DNA of 64,000 nt from Alisma plantago-aquatica (lineage: Eukaryota > Streptophyta > Magnoliopsida > Alismatales > Alismataceae). The stretch lies in assembly GCA_963693085.1 (NCBI GenBank), contig OY856411.1, forward strand, positions 117,205,267 to 117,269,266, written 5' to 3'. This document shows positions 49,703 to 60,327 of this stretch, piece after piece. The position numbers and the translations under genes are program-made. The first letter of the stretch is position 1. Every line of letters starts with the position of its first letter. The notes beneath the pieces were generated by a model, which had not been told where the DNA came from, made no database searches, and saw only the letters and a program-made list of their open reading frames with translations.

Positions 49703-52270
49703 TTTCCTGAATATTTTGAATAGTGAATGTTAGATATAATGACACAATTATTTAAAAACAAGTTATGGAGTTTTGAAAAAGATATTATTATAATGTTATG
49801 AAATTTTGAAAAAGATGTCTATAATTTTGAAATATATTTTATTTTGAATTCCACCATAACGGATGACACTGCTATACCTACTCCTACTATGCAACAATTT
49901 ACAGGCCCTCTAGTTGTTTGGACTTCACATTGTTCAAAAATCACAGTCTAAACTACACAACCACCAAGAATATCCATTCAAGATAATAAAATCACAGTTT
50001 AAACTACACAACCACCATTCAAGACTAAAAATGATCATCTCTAATACCAAAAAAATCCATTCATGATATATAAGATTTGAAGTCAATTTTGAAAATAGTT
50101 TCTTACGGCTTGGTGTTGATATATAAGATTTGAAAAAAGTTTCTTATGGCTTGGTGTTGATATATCTTTTGAAAAAAATATCTTTGAAAATTTTGTTGGA
50201 TCTCTCCACATCGGCATTATCATCCTCGTAATAAAGTGTTATACATTGACATGTTACGAATTTTGTTGAAGTCAATTTTGAAAACTTTCCCTTTGATATT
50301 TTGCATATGATTTTAAAAATAGTTTCTTACGGCTTGGTGTTGATATATAAGATTTGAAAAATACCAAAACGACAACCTAAAATGATATATCTTTTGAAAA
50401 AAATATCTTTGATTTGAAAATTTTGTTGGAGCTCAGTTTGAATACTTTTCCTTTGATATATTAGATTTTATTTTCAAAAATAATTTCTTTCAACTTGATA
50501 TTGATATATAAGTTTTGGAAAAAACCAAAGACAACAATCTGTACATATGATATCAAAATATCAAAACATCGTCCATACATGATATCAAACCACACACAAT
50601 TGGCATAGATATGTAAACATTCAACAACCGTTTAGGACATAAAAGGATCACTAAAAACACAAAAAAGAATATAAAAATTAATACAGTCCAAATTAATACA
50701 ATCCAAATTAATACAGTCCAAATTAATACAGTCCAAATTAATTACAATCAATATTCCGTTCATATGAAACAAACTCCACACCAAAAAAATCCAGATTATG
50801 TACAAATCAAATTACATATAGTCCTAATTTGTTACGGTCCATATAAATTATAAGATGAATATGTAAATTAAACTTACTGTCTGACACGAAGCTGTCGCAG
50901 ACTAATGCTCCAAGAATCACTAGCCTAAATATAAGAAGTAATAATATGTTAGATCAAAAAACATGTTGTCTACGTAGATAGTGTTGCAGTAGATCAAAAA
51001 CATGTTGTCTACGTAGAAGTTATAATATGTTAGATCAGCTTTTAAAACCCACACAAAGTTTAAGTTGACTATAATAAAGATATAGTCAAGTCTATTTAAG
51101 TTCGCTTTTAAAACTATATATTGAGTAATTACTACAACCACAGTTAAATAATAGATTCAAACGACTGGAAGCTACAAAGTATAAAATTGTCCATAGGATT
51201 ATAGAAGGTGACGAGGAAGTGGTAATACTTCTCAGCAAAGGGAACCAGGGTTCAACATCTACGGTTGGCAGATTGAAATGATTTGTGGTGGCATTCAAGT
51301 TGTTCATTACTTAATTTTATTTTTAAACTTTTCATCATAATATGTTGTCTTAACGTTATAAAAAATATGTATTACAATATTGTTTTGGTATATGAATTAT
51401 TATGATATTTTTCTATACATTTGTTTGCTCATATGACTGGTTAAGTACCGCGTGATGAAGCGAAGAGGGGAGAAAAACAACGGAAGAAGTGAGGAGGAGG
51501 AGAAGCGTGAAGAAACCTATGAAGGAGCGGGGGGGGGTGACGGAAGAAGGGAGGAGGAGGAGAAGCGTGGAGAAGAAAACAGCAACCGTGGAAGAAAAAA
51601 AATAGAAGAAAGACGGATGCGTGAAGAAGGCAAATAGACGAAGACAGATGGGTCGTGAAGACGAGGAATTCTGGAGAAGAAACCAGAAGATAGAACAACG
51701 AAGACGAGAAGCAATACCTGCGTGAAGAAGCAACAAGGGGATCGTTCAACTCAGAGCTTCGTGACCCCGACACCAGGTGCCTCACGACTCTCGTCTCACG
51801 TCTACCGTCGAAGAGTAAGTATATCCTTCGCCCAGAAACGTAGCCGTTGCACCCAAGCTTTGATCGCACTGATGGAAAAAGAATAAGAAAATGAAGAGCG
51901 GAACGAAGAGAGGAAGAGGAAGAGCGGAAGGAAGAGGGGAGAGGAAGAGCGGAAGAGGAAGAGTTGAAGGAAGAAGGAAGCTTTACCTGTGCGGAAGAGA
52001 AGAGACGAGCTGAAGAACGATCTCGCAGCAGCTCCGCTGAAGAACGATCTCGCAGCAGCTCCACCCAAGCGGAAGAGGAAGAGCGGAAGGAAGCGGAAGA
52101 GAAGAGAAAGGAACTGTGCGGAAGAAGATAACAATGAAGATGGGTGGGTGTCGATGAGATCTATACAGATCTTCGCATTCAAAACACCCACCTGCTCCCT
52201 GCGGCTCCCTGCGGCTGCAACTACTGCTGAAGGGACGTGACAATGCCCGCATTCAAGCGAGGAAGCGCTT
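49703..52270. other. Non-coding MULE region upstream of the transposase
   Basis: Presumed promoter and leader of the transposase gene. It holds repeated blocks of TTTCTTACGGCTTGGTGTTG (about 50098, 50130 and 50322), a short tandem of AAATTAATACAGTCC (about 50680-50745), purine-rich DNA at 51450-52110 and a 27-bp duplication GAAGAACGATCTCGCAGCAG (about 52010-52065). Serine-rich or Glu/Arg-rich open frames here follow from composition and look non-genic. Confidence 0.6.
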
Positions 52271-52500
52271 AGCTAAAAACGCCAATGTTCTGGCGCCTTT
52301 AGGGAAAACGCCAATGTTCTGGCGCCTTTAGGGTTAAAACGCCAACTTTCTGGCGCCTTTGGTCTAAAACGCCAACTTTCTGGCGCCTTTGGTCTAAAAC
52401 GCCAACTTTCTGGCGTCTTTGGTCTAAAACGCCAACTTCCTGGCGCCTTTGGTCTAAAACGCCAACTTTCTGGCGTTTTTGGGCTAAAACGCCCAAATCT
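52271..52500. repeat. Right subterminal tandem array of the MULE
   Basis: Seven or so 30-bp units AAAACGCCAACTTTCTGGCG with CCTTTGGTCT linkers. Each unit can pair CGCCA with TGGCG. The unit sequence differs from the left array although the period is the same. Confidence 0.92.
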
Positions 52501-52602
52501 TGGCGCTTTTGGTCCAAACCGGGCTATTCCTGGAAATAAGTTTCTAATGATGCTATATATGTCAATATTTTGATTAAACCGTGCTATTTTGGTTTTTAAT
52601 CC
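52471..52602 (-). repeat. Right terminal inverted repeat of the MULE
   Basis: Inverted copy of 44034-44165, ending GGTTTTTAATCC at the target duplication. Confidence 0.95.
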
Positions 52603-52611
52603 TAAAAGAAA
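52603..52611. other. Right target-site duplication of the MULE
   Basis: TAAAAGAAA, identical to 44025-44033. Confidence 0.96.
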
Positions 52612-54218
52612 TGTCTTATTGGTGGTTAGAAAATTGAAGAGACTCGAGGAACCATTTGAAGAGGATGTTATGTGTGCGTGAGAGAAAGAGAGAGAGGGAA
52701 CTGTTTTAAGCGAAAGGTTATGTGTTTCTACATGTGTGAGAGAGAGGGAGCCGTTTCAACATATAATTATTATGGGAGTAGGGGGAGATGGGATCTGCAG
52801 TTTTGTTTGACTAAAAATTTATTCATGGGAGAGAGGTAGAGTTGAGTAGTGGCTTTGAAAGGGAGAATGAGAAGGAAAGATCTGATAATAATGGGAGTTA
52901 TAAGGGGAGTGTTGGAGATTATATAGTGGTGATCGGGATTTTTAGGAAAGAAGTTACAAAAAACTAGTAAAGTCATTAAAATAAGAGAGAAGAGAGAGAT
53001 TTTTGAGGAGAGAGCACCATTTACAAACTTTAGAGCCTGATTGACTAAGAATTTCTAAGCAGATAGAAATGACATGGTTGTAATTTATTCAACAATTTCA
53101 CATTTTTATGATAGTATATAGATATAAATTCATATTCTTCTTTGATTATCTTCTAATGCACTCCTTGCAGGGTATAAAGACAAGATTGAAAACCCAGACC
53201 AAGATGATGATAGCATGGTAGAAATGAAATTTTACTGTCAAAATAGACCACTAAGCATAATGAAAGCAGTTGGAGTATAAGATAGCGTACTTATTATGCT
53301 ATAAATATGGAGGGAGGAAGTTATCTAGAATTGAAGTTCCGGAAGAAGGAGGAAGTTGTTGGGATGAGAGGACGTAGAGGAGTAAGAGGTTTTTTGTGGG
53401 ATCGTGATGGACAATTTAACGGAGTCTTTGGAGGGAGATATTTATTGTTTGATGTGGACGTGGTTTTTCAAAGAAAAGAACGGGCACACGATTAAGAAAA
53501 AGTGAGAAGAAACAGAGTAAGTAGAGTTCAGTAAATCAAAATCTATAAGGCTATATAATTTTTTTCTTTAGATTTGTGAAGGAAAAATGATATTATTGTA
53601 GTTAGAGAAATAGACTCCGTTCACGGTCTTAAATGATTTATTTGTTTGTTGAAAAATTAGATAGATAAAGAAAATGATTATAAGGAGAACATGGAAGAAT
53701 GAAGAGTCAAATTGATAGCAAAACGGGATGTAAACTCTTAGTGGATGGACGTGTTGCTAATAGGGTATATTAGGTGCAGGACAGACAGATGCTCGACGAC
53801 TGATGTGCAAGTTGAGATAATAAATGATAGTCGGGGAGCTAAATCTCTAACTTGCAGGGATTTAGACACAGGCTCTTGACATTACAGGCTTCAAATTCTT
53901 TGTTACGGCTGGGTTTAGTCCTCCATGATTATGATTTGTTGTTCCTTGTTTAACAAGAAGCACGCGTGCTGAAAGATGTCACCTGTGTTGCGGACTCGGT
54001 GTTAATCTGCAAATGCATGTTTCGTTGTCGTACATGTACGTACTGGCTGCGAACGCTTCTATTGTGGCTTGGTGTATATACGAGCAAAGACTATTGTGGC
54101 TTGGTGTATATACTAGCAAAGAAGAAGAAGAAAAAATTCAGGTGACGGTGTCTATACCACCAGGTTGATTGATCAAGTGGTTGTTGATGACGGATCAGAA
54201 AAGATCTGCGACTTGGTT
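52612..54218. other. Unassigned DNA, purine-rich in part, with a 32-bp duplication
   Basis: GAGAGA-rich stretches occur around 52680-53010. At 54059-54090 and 54091-54122 the 32-bp unit starting CTATTGTGGCTTGG is repeated with one change. No gene is recognised. Confidence 0.6.
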
Positions 54219-54850
54219 TCATGGCAAAAAACCATATGGCCCGGGGACGTCAAAGTGGGCCCTGTACGCTGACCACGATGGTGTATGCACGTCGCCTAAC
54301 GAAGTGAGATGCCCGCCGCTCACCCTGGAGTTCCCGGCCTGAAGCACCGGCATCCGTATCGCGGACTGAACACACACCGTCATTCCATCAAGCTCCACCA
54401 AGGTCGCAAGGTACACCGGCTTCGGTGGCCTGATCTTGGTCACGTTCTATGATGTGCGCCGACGACATCCTCCATCTTGTCCCCTTCACCACGCCATGGC
54501 ACAGTCGGGGTTGGCCCTGTGCGCGTTGATCCCGATGTTGTGCTGGCTGAGTTGAGGTTGTCAGATAAAAACAACACAGTCCAGCGTCCCGGGATCATAC
54601 ACCAGCTCCAAGTCCATCGCTGGCTGCGAGTTGACGTGCCTGGAGCCCAAATCCGTCGACCCCGTGAAAGAGTTTCGTGTCGTCTCGCCCGACGCCAATA
54701 AGCATGGCCTCGGCCGGAAGCTTTCGACTCCTGCTGTCTGGCGTCTGGCGTCGTCATGAGCGCGAAATGAGATGGAAGTGGAGCAAGCCGAATATCAACG
54801 GTATACGTGGTGAGAGTAGTGGGATGCGGAGAAACGGTTACCGTCAGCAT
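54219..54850 (-). pseudogene. G+C-rich coding-like relic of unknown identity
   Basis: Two minus-strand frames (54850-54440 and 54443-54219) abut with a 4-base overlap. The second ends the region with PPKPVYLATLVELDGMTVCV and RAHFDVPGPYGFLP, and favours G or C at the third codon position. This looks like the C-terminal part of an old protein-coding gene broken by a frame change. The composition and CpG content differ sharply from the AT-rich neighbours. I do not recognise the family, and no promoter or splice structure is evident, so a captured gene fragment or an unusual low-copy relic are both possible. Confidence 0.35.
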
Positions 54851-55396
54851 GATTTCTCGGAAAAAAACGTGCTGAGACAGTTTGAATGGATTGTGGACAG
54901 AGAGTGGGCATAGAGGGGTGTTACCAAAGAAGTGAGGGTGTAAATGGGGCGATGCATTCGGTTAAAAGGAGGAAATTGTGTTATAAAAAAGAAGTAAAAT
55001 CCTCAAAAAAGGGAGAGAATTGAGAGAGTTAACAAGAATGAAGTATTTAGAAAATGGAGAAATCTAATTGGATAGTTGTAATTAGTGAAGACCACTCGCT
55101 CTTTTTATAGTGGCATAGACTAGACGGGAACCCATGCACGGGCTTGAACAATAGATTATTTTGGAACATTAATTTTATACTATAAAATCGGTAGAGTGAC
55201 CTCCATTCATATAAAACATTTTGATCTCATACAAAACAAAACAAATATAAGGTGGAATTCTTATTTTTTACCACAAAACCCATAGTTACCTCCATTGCTT
55301 TTACACTATAAATTAAAATCCTATAGCAAGATCATCAGTACACGGCACATATATAGTTTTAGAATGAAAGAAAACTTTTCGAAAACAAAACAACCA
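54851..55396. other. Unassigned AT-rich DNA
   Basis: No gene, motif or repeat structure that I can support. Confidence 0.55.
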
Positions 55397-55564
55397 TAAG
55401 ATGAGATTCTTAATGACTTTGATTCTTGTTTGTAACAAAATCTCAAATTGAGAAAATAGTAACACCTTGACAACGGAATCGTTAAGCTTCAAAAAGATTA
55501 TCACAACAGCAGGAAATGTTCTCTGGTGAGATCAAAACAAAAGTAGGTACATTGCAAGCAAGAA
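55397..55564 (-). repeat. First copy of a duplicated polyubiquitin 3' flank
   Basis: TAAGATGAG..., TAACACCTTGACAACG, GATTATCACAACA and GAGATCAAAAC-type blocks match 59447-59626 in the same order. The second copy lies just downstream of the polyubiquitin pseudogene, where its 3' UTR would be. The copia element inserted at the right edge of this copy. Confidence 0.7.
55560..55564. other. Left target-site duplication of the copia element (AAGAA)
   Basis: AAGAA recurs at 59336-59340 next to the 3' LTR end. Confidence 0.93.
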
Positions 55565-56083
55565 TGTTATGCCTCGAAGACTCCTAATTCTAATCCTAAT
55601 CCTACATAATGTGACAGTCATATTTTGGATCTTGCCTTGGTTTGAGTCCAACCCATGTTTCTACTTGGATTTAAATTACTATTCCTATTTGGAGTTGTAG
55701 ATGACTCTATCTTCATGCAACTTGGACTCATATTGTGTACTAGACTCCTATTAGGATTGTTTATTCCTAGTTGAAGCCTTATGGCATGGAGCCTATAAAT
55801 ATGACCTTAGGGGCATGAGACTTTCTTGTACTGAGAAGTGCCAATGTATAATGTTGTACTAAAGAGAGTTCTCTCTCTTCTTTGGGTGTAACTTTTTCAG
55901 GTTCTCTTTCTTTGAGAGTATCTCTCCTTTGTAATCTTCTTAAAATAGTGAAATTCTCTCTCCTCCCGTAAAGTAGGTCATCCGATCGAACTACGTAAAT
56001 CTTGTATTTTGGTTGTGTGCTCGTTCTTCTATTCTCGTCTTATTCTTCCGCCGAACTCGTCGTATTCTCTCGTTCAATAAACA
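55565..56083 (+). repeat. 5' LTR of the copia element
   Basis: 519 bp, TGTTATGCCTCG...AATAAACA. It is longer than its partner partly because of an extra block near 55855-55875. Confidence 0.94.
55794..55800 (+). promoter_or_regulatory. Putative TATA box of the copia 5' LTR
   Basis: TATAAAT in the context AGCCTATAAATATGACC. The 3' LTR has TATAAATA at 59058-59065 in the same context. Confidence 0.65.
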
Positions 56084-56086
56084 AAG

Positions 56087-56098
56087 TGGTATCAGAGC
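56087..56098 (+). other. Primer binding site of the copia element
   Basis: TGGTATCAGAGC, complementary to initiator tRNA-Met, three bases after the LTR. Confidence 0.94.
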
Positions 56099-56116
56099 TG
56101 CGTGTTCAAGATCCGA

Positions 56117-58746
56117 ATGATGATGAGTCTGTATAAGATCGAGAAGTTTGATCTCAAAATCAATTTCGGGCTATGGCAGATCACGATGCGTGGTGTGCTT
56201 GTTCAACAGGGAGTCGCTGTGGCTCTGGATGGAATCGAGAAGTTGCCAGCCACTATGAAGCCAGAAGACAAGAAGGAGATGGACCAGAAGGCTCTTACCG
56301 CCATCTAGTTATCCTTAGACTACAAGGTTTTGGCCGAAGTTGCCAAAAAAACTCCTGCTGCTGGTATTTGGAAGAAACTCGAAGATCTCTACATGACAAA
56401 GTATCTTCAAATGAAACTATATCACAAACATCGTCTCTACTTACTGCGCATGGTGGAAGGCAATTCTGTCCGTGATCACATTGACGAGTTTACATCTATT
56501 ATTATGGATCTAGAAAATATAGATATTCAACTCGAAGATGAAGATAAAGCTCTTATTCTGTTGTGCTCTTTACCCCCATCATACAAGCAATTTTGGGAAA
56601 CTATTATGTATGGAAAGTCTTCAATCAAGGTGGAGGATGTTATATCTTTATTGCTGTCAAAGACCATGGTTGATAAAGACCTAATTGCTTCTTCTAGTGG
56701 GAGTCAGTCAAAGGCTCTTATGGTGAGGGGTCATACAAAGGAAAAGGGAAACAACAAGAAGGAAACACATAGATCTAAGTCAAAGTCCAAGAAGGTCTGT
56801 AAATATTGTAAGAAGACTGGACACATCGTTGATGAATGTTACAAGTTACAGAACAATAAGAAGAGGGAGAGTGAAAAACAAGAACAACCTGTAGATGCTA
56901 ATGTAGCACGGGAAGATCCAGATTATGTTCTTATGTCTTCATCATCTTCTTCCTCATCCATAAATTTTCAAACTTCTTGGATTCTGGATTCCAACTGTTC
57001 ACATCACATGTGTCCACATAGAGATTGGTTTTCTTCTTATGAACACCTTGATGGAGGTGTAGTAAACATGGCGAACGATACTACCTACAAGACCATTGGC
57101 ATTGGGTCAATCTGCATAAAGATGTTTGATGGAGTCATCCAAACTATCTCAAACGTCCGTCATGTTCAAGGTCTCCAGAAAAATCTCATATCTCTTGGCT
57201 TGCTTGAAGCTAACGATTTTCCACACCATGCTGAAGATGGAATCTTGTCTATTACCAAAGGAGATGATGTTCTGATAAAGGGAGTACGGATTCCAGGAAA
57301 CCTTTACAAATTAATTGGTGAAACTGTAATGGATGTTGCTGCTGTTGCTTCTTCCTCAACCACTTCAGATTTAGATGCCACCAAATTGTGGCATATGAGA
57401 CTGGGACATATGAGTCAGAAAAGTCTTGAATTGTTATGCAGGAGAGGATTCCTTGGACATGTTACTACAGGAAAGTTAGATTTCTGTGAGCATTGTGTTA
57501 TGGGCAAGCAGAATAAGGTTAGCTTTTCTCTTGCGAATCACACTACAAAGGGAGTTGTTGATTATATTCATTCAGACATCTGGGGTCCTTCTCAAGTCCC
57601 ATCCAAGGGAGGTGCTTGATACATGCTTACTTTCATAGACAATTTCTAAAGGAAAGCTTGGGTGTATTTTCTAAAGAATAAATCTGAGGCTTTTGATCAG
57701 TTTAAGAAGTGGAAGACGCTTATTGAAAAGCAAACAGGAAGGAGCATCAAGACACTGAGAACAGATAATGACATGGAGATTTGTTCTTCTGAATTCAATG
57801 AGTTCTGCCAATCTGAAGGTATTGCAAGACATCACACAGGTAGACATACACCTCAACAGAACGGTGTTGCAGAATGCATGAACATAACTCTTCTAGAGCG
57901 TGCACGTTGCATGCTGATCAGTGCATGTCTTAGCAAAGATTTTTGGGCTGAAGCCATCTCTACTGCAGCCTACCTTGTCAACTGTTCACCATCTACTCCA
58001 CTTGGTTTCAAAACTCCAAAAGAGGTCTGGTCTGGTCATCCTGCAAAATATTCTAATCTACGTATATTTGGTTGTCCTGCATATGTCAATTCAAATGAAG
58101 GAAAGCTCGAGCCTAGAGCAAAGAAATGCATTTTTCTGGGTCATGCTAATGGTGTGAAGGGATACAGATTCTGGTGCACTGAGCCTAAGTCATCAAAGTT
58201 CCTGATTGAAAGAAATGTTACCTTTGATGAGCCTGCCATGTTTTTTGAAAAACATGATGGTGTTACTTCTCCTACTACAGCTTCTCCAAGAAACAGGTGG
58301 AGCTTGAAGTCACTGCACACAGCCCATCACCTCCTGTTGTTGTATAGGAAAATCCAAATGAAAATGAAGATGACACTACTGAAGAACAACCATATATCAT
58401 TGCTTCTGGGAGAAAAAGAAGACAGATCAGACCACCTGCAAGGCATTCAGATTATGTTGTTGCATATGCCCTTGCTATAACTGAAGAAATGAATGATTCT
58501 GGAGAACCGACTACCTACAAAGAAACCATGGTTGATCCCAATTCGGCCATGTGGATTGCTGCTATGAATGAAGAGATGGAGTCTCTTCAAAAGAACAAGA
58601 CTTGGGTGCTTGTTGATCCTCCTGCTGAAAAGAATATTATGGTGAAGAAGATTGCAAGTAAAGAAAATCATGCTGATATGATGACAAAGCCATTGTCAAT
58701 TTCCAAGTTCAATACCTGCTTGGACTTGGTTAGCATTCACAACTGA
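56117..58746 (+). pseudogene. Copia gag-pol relic lacking the RT and RNase H core
   Basis: ATG at 56117 (MMMSLYKIEKFD). The gag region continues past a TAG at 56306 to a CCHC knuckle CKYCKKTGHIVDEC (56798-56839). The protease motif reads ILDSNCSHHM (about 56980), where the family has D-S/T-G, so it is inactive. The GAG-pre-integrase HHCC block (LWHMRLGHMS...CEHCVMGKQ, about 57390-57510) and integrase core (SDIWG, LRTDND, PQQNGVAE) follow, with TGA at 57617 and TAA at 57647. A frame change occurs at about 58290. After AMNEEMESLQKNKTWVLVDP the sequence jumps straight to KENHADMMTKPL, the extreme end of RNase H, and stops at 58746. Everything between, including the RT active site, has been deleted. 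Confidence 0.93.
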
Positions 58747-58810
58747 CAGTGATGCCCTTAGGGGATGGAGGAGAAGAAGATTGCTATTTTTCTTGTAAGA
58801 TGTTGACTTT

Positions 58811-58827
58811 AGGTCAAGGTGGAGATT
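58811..58827 (+). other. Polypurine tract of the copia element
   Basis: AGGTCAAGGTGGAGATT directly before the 3' LTR start TGTTATGCC. Confidence 0.88.
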
Positions 58828-59335
58828 TGTTATGCCTCGAAGACTCCTAGTCCTAATCCTAATCCTACATGGTGTGGTGGTCCGATTTTGGGTCTTGCCT
58901 TGGTTTGAGTCCAACCCATGTTCCTACTTGGATTTAGATTTAGTATTCCTATTTGGAGTTGTAGATGGCTCTATCTTCATGCAACTTGGACTCCTAATGT
59001 GTACTAGACTCCTATTAGGATTGTTTATTCCTAGTTAAAGCCTTATGGCATGGAGCCTATAAATAGGACCTTAGGGGCATGAGACTTTCTTGTACGGAGA
59101 AGTACCAACGTACAATGTTTCTCTCTTGTTTGGGTGTAACCTTTTCAAGTTCTCTTTCTTTGAGAGTATCTCTCCTTTGTAATCTTCTCTAAATAGTGAA
59201 ATTCTCTCTCCTCCTGTAGAGTAGGTCATCTGACTGAACTACGTAAATCCTGTGTTTTGGTTGCATGATCGTTCTTCTATTCTTGTCTTGTTCTTCTGCC
59301 GAACTCGTCGTATTCTCTCGTTCAATAACTTAACA
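58828..59335 (+). repeat. 3' LTR of the copia element
   Basis: 508 bp, TGTTATGCCTCG...CTTAACA, followed by AAGAA. Confidence 0.94.
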
Positions 59336-59340
59336 AAGAA
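59336..59340. other. Right target-site duplication of the copia element
   Basis: AAGAA, identical to 55560-55564. Confidence 0.93.
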
Positions 59341-59446
59341 TATTTATAGTATATCTTTACAGACCAAAATAATATTGACAATAGCAAGTAAACAATGCTA
59401 GTCATACAATAGTGCCATCGAACAAAAGCGAACAACACTAACACAG

Positions 59447-59626
59447 TAAGATGAGCTTGGTGATGCTTCCTTTCTCATTTTCAACAAAGGTGCTTGTAAT
59501 AGAATGAACATAAAAAATGTTGTAACCCCCTGACAACATGAATCTTTGATGTTCAAAACGATCACAACATCAACAAAATTGCTTTTCATTGAGATCAAAC
59601 CAGTAGAATGTACAATAGCAAGAAGT
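59447..59626 (-). repeat. Second copy of the polyubiquitin 3' flank
   Basis: Homologous to 55397-55564. Without the copia insert the two copies would start about 274 bp apart. On the minus strand this lies 110-290 bp after the last ubiquitin unit, consistent with a 3' UTR. Confidence 0.7.
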
Positions 59627-59736
59627 GATCGGTAAGTTGTAACAGTCGTAGTACATGTAACAAAAAATGTAATTGTCAAACTACAAAACAAAACTTGAAC
59701 ATTAAAGCCAGATAAAATAGCCAAGTAGCTTCTATC

Positions 59737-60327
59737 CTTACCACCTAAGATATAAGTAGAGGGTTGACTCTTGAATTGAGCAAGATATGCAAGTGTTGCC
59801 ATCCCCAAGTTACTTGTAGGACAAGATGAGTCATTGCTGGTCTGGGGATGCTCTCCTTGTCCTGCATCTTCGCATTGAATAGTATCTAAACTCTCAACCT
59901 CCTGGGTGATGGTTTACCTATCAACATATTGACGAAATGTGCATCCCCCTCTTGAGCCTAAGAAGCAGATGGAGGGTGGACTACTTTTGGACATTATAGT
60001 CAACAAGGGTACGTCGATACTCAAGATGCTTCTCAAGAAAGATGAGATGCTATTGGTCAAGAGGGATGCCCTAATCATTATAGATTTTATCCTTTACATT
60101 ATCAATAGTATCAAAGATCTCGACCTCTAGGCTAATGAATGACAAAAAATGGGCATCCCTCCCATATCGAGGAAGCAGATGCAAAGTGGACTCCTTCTAG
60201 ATATTGTAGTCCACAAGGGTGTGTTCACCCTCGAGCTGTTTTTTGACAAAGATGGGCCTCTTCTAGTCATTAGGTATTCCCTCCTTATCATAGAGCATTT
60301 ACATTATCAATTGTATCTTACCACATC
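59737..60327 (-). pseudogene. Polyubiquitin pseudogene, about three decayed units
   Basis: Read on the minus strand this is a head-to-tail ubiquitin gene. The last unit starts at ATG 59944 and contains CCATCACCCAGGAGGTTGAG, then KMQDKESIP (ubiquitin KIQDKEGIP, about 59843-59870), then in a shifted frame PDQQ-stop-LIL where ubiquitin has PDQQRLIF, and later CTTAGGTGGTAA at the C-terminus (about 59737). The previous unit runs 60156-59945, and a partial one 60327-60157. The 212-bp spacing of start codons compares with 228 bp per intact unit. Small deletions and stops occur in each. Ubiquitin marks proteins for degradation, but this copy cannot make it. No intron or promoter is evident upstream. 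Confidence 0.85.

Larger units (their letters stand above)
44034..52602 (-). mobile_element. Mutator-like element (MULE) with transposase and plant mobile domain genes
   Basis: The 8.57-kb element is defined by terminal inverted repeats of 132 bp (one mismatch) that begin GGATTAAAAACC, by an exact 9-bp target duplication and by subterminal tandem arrays. It encodes, both on the minus strand, a MuDR-type transposase (47308-49702) and downstream of it a plant mobile domain protein (44863-47050). The near-identity of the ends points to recent movement. The transposase has one frameshift, so this copy would need help in trans unless the frameshift is a sequencing error. Confidence 0.96.
55565..59335 (+). 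mobile_element. Ty1/copia element (Tork/Tnt1-like), internally deleted
   Basis: A 3.77-kb element with LTRs 55565-56083 and 58828-59335, a tRNA-Met primer site at 56087, a polypurine tract before the 3' LTR and target duplication AAGAA. The protein resembles Tnt1-like (Tork) elements in gag, zinc knuckle and integrase. Nearly the whole RT and RNase H region is missing, so it is non-autonomous. LTR divergence (about 20 differences in the first 265 bp) makes it older than the Ty3 elements. Confidence 0.95.

Noticed and set aside
51413..52252. Ser-rich and Arg/Glu-rich open frames
   Set aside because: Composition artefacts of purine-rich DNA upstream of the transposase. Frames overlap on both strands and have no domains.
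59398..59808. Minus-strand open frame of 136 codons with hydrophobic stretches
   Set aside because: It starts in the last ubiquitin unit in a shifted frame and runs through the 3' flank. It is not a separate gene.
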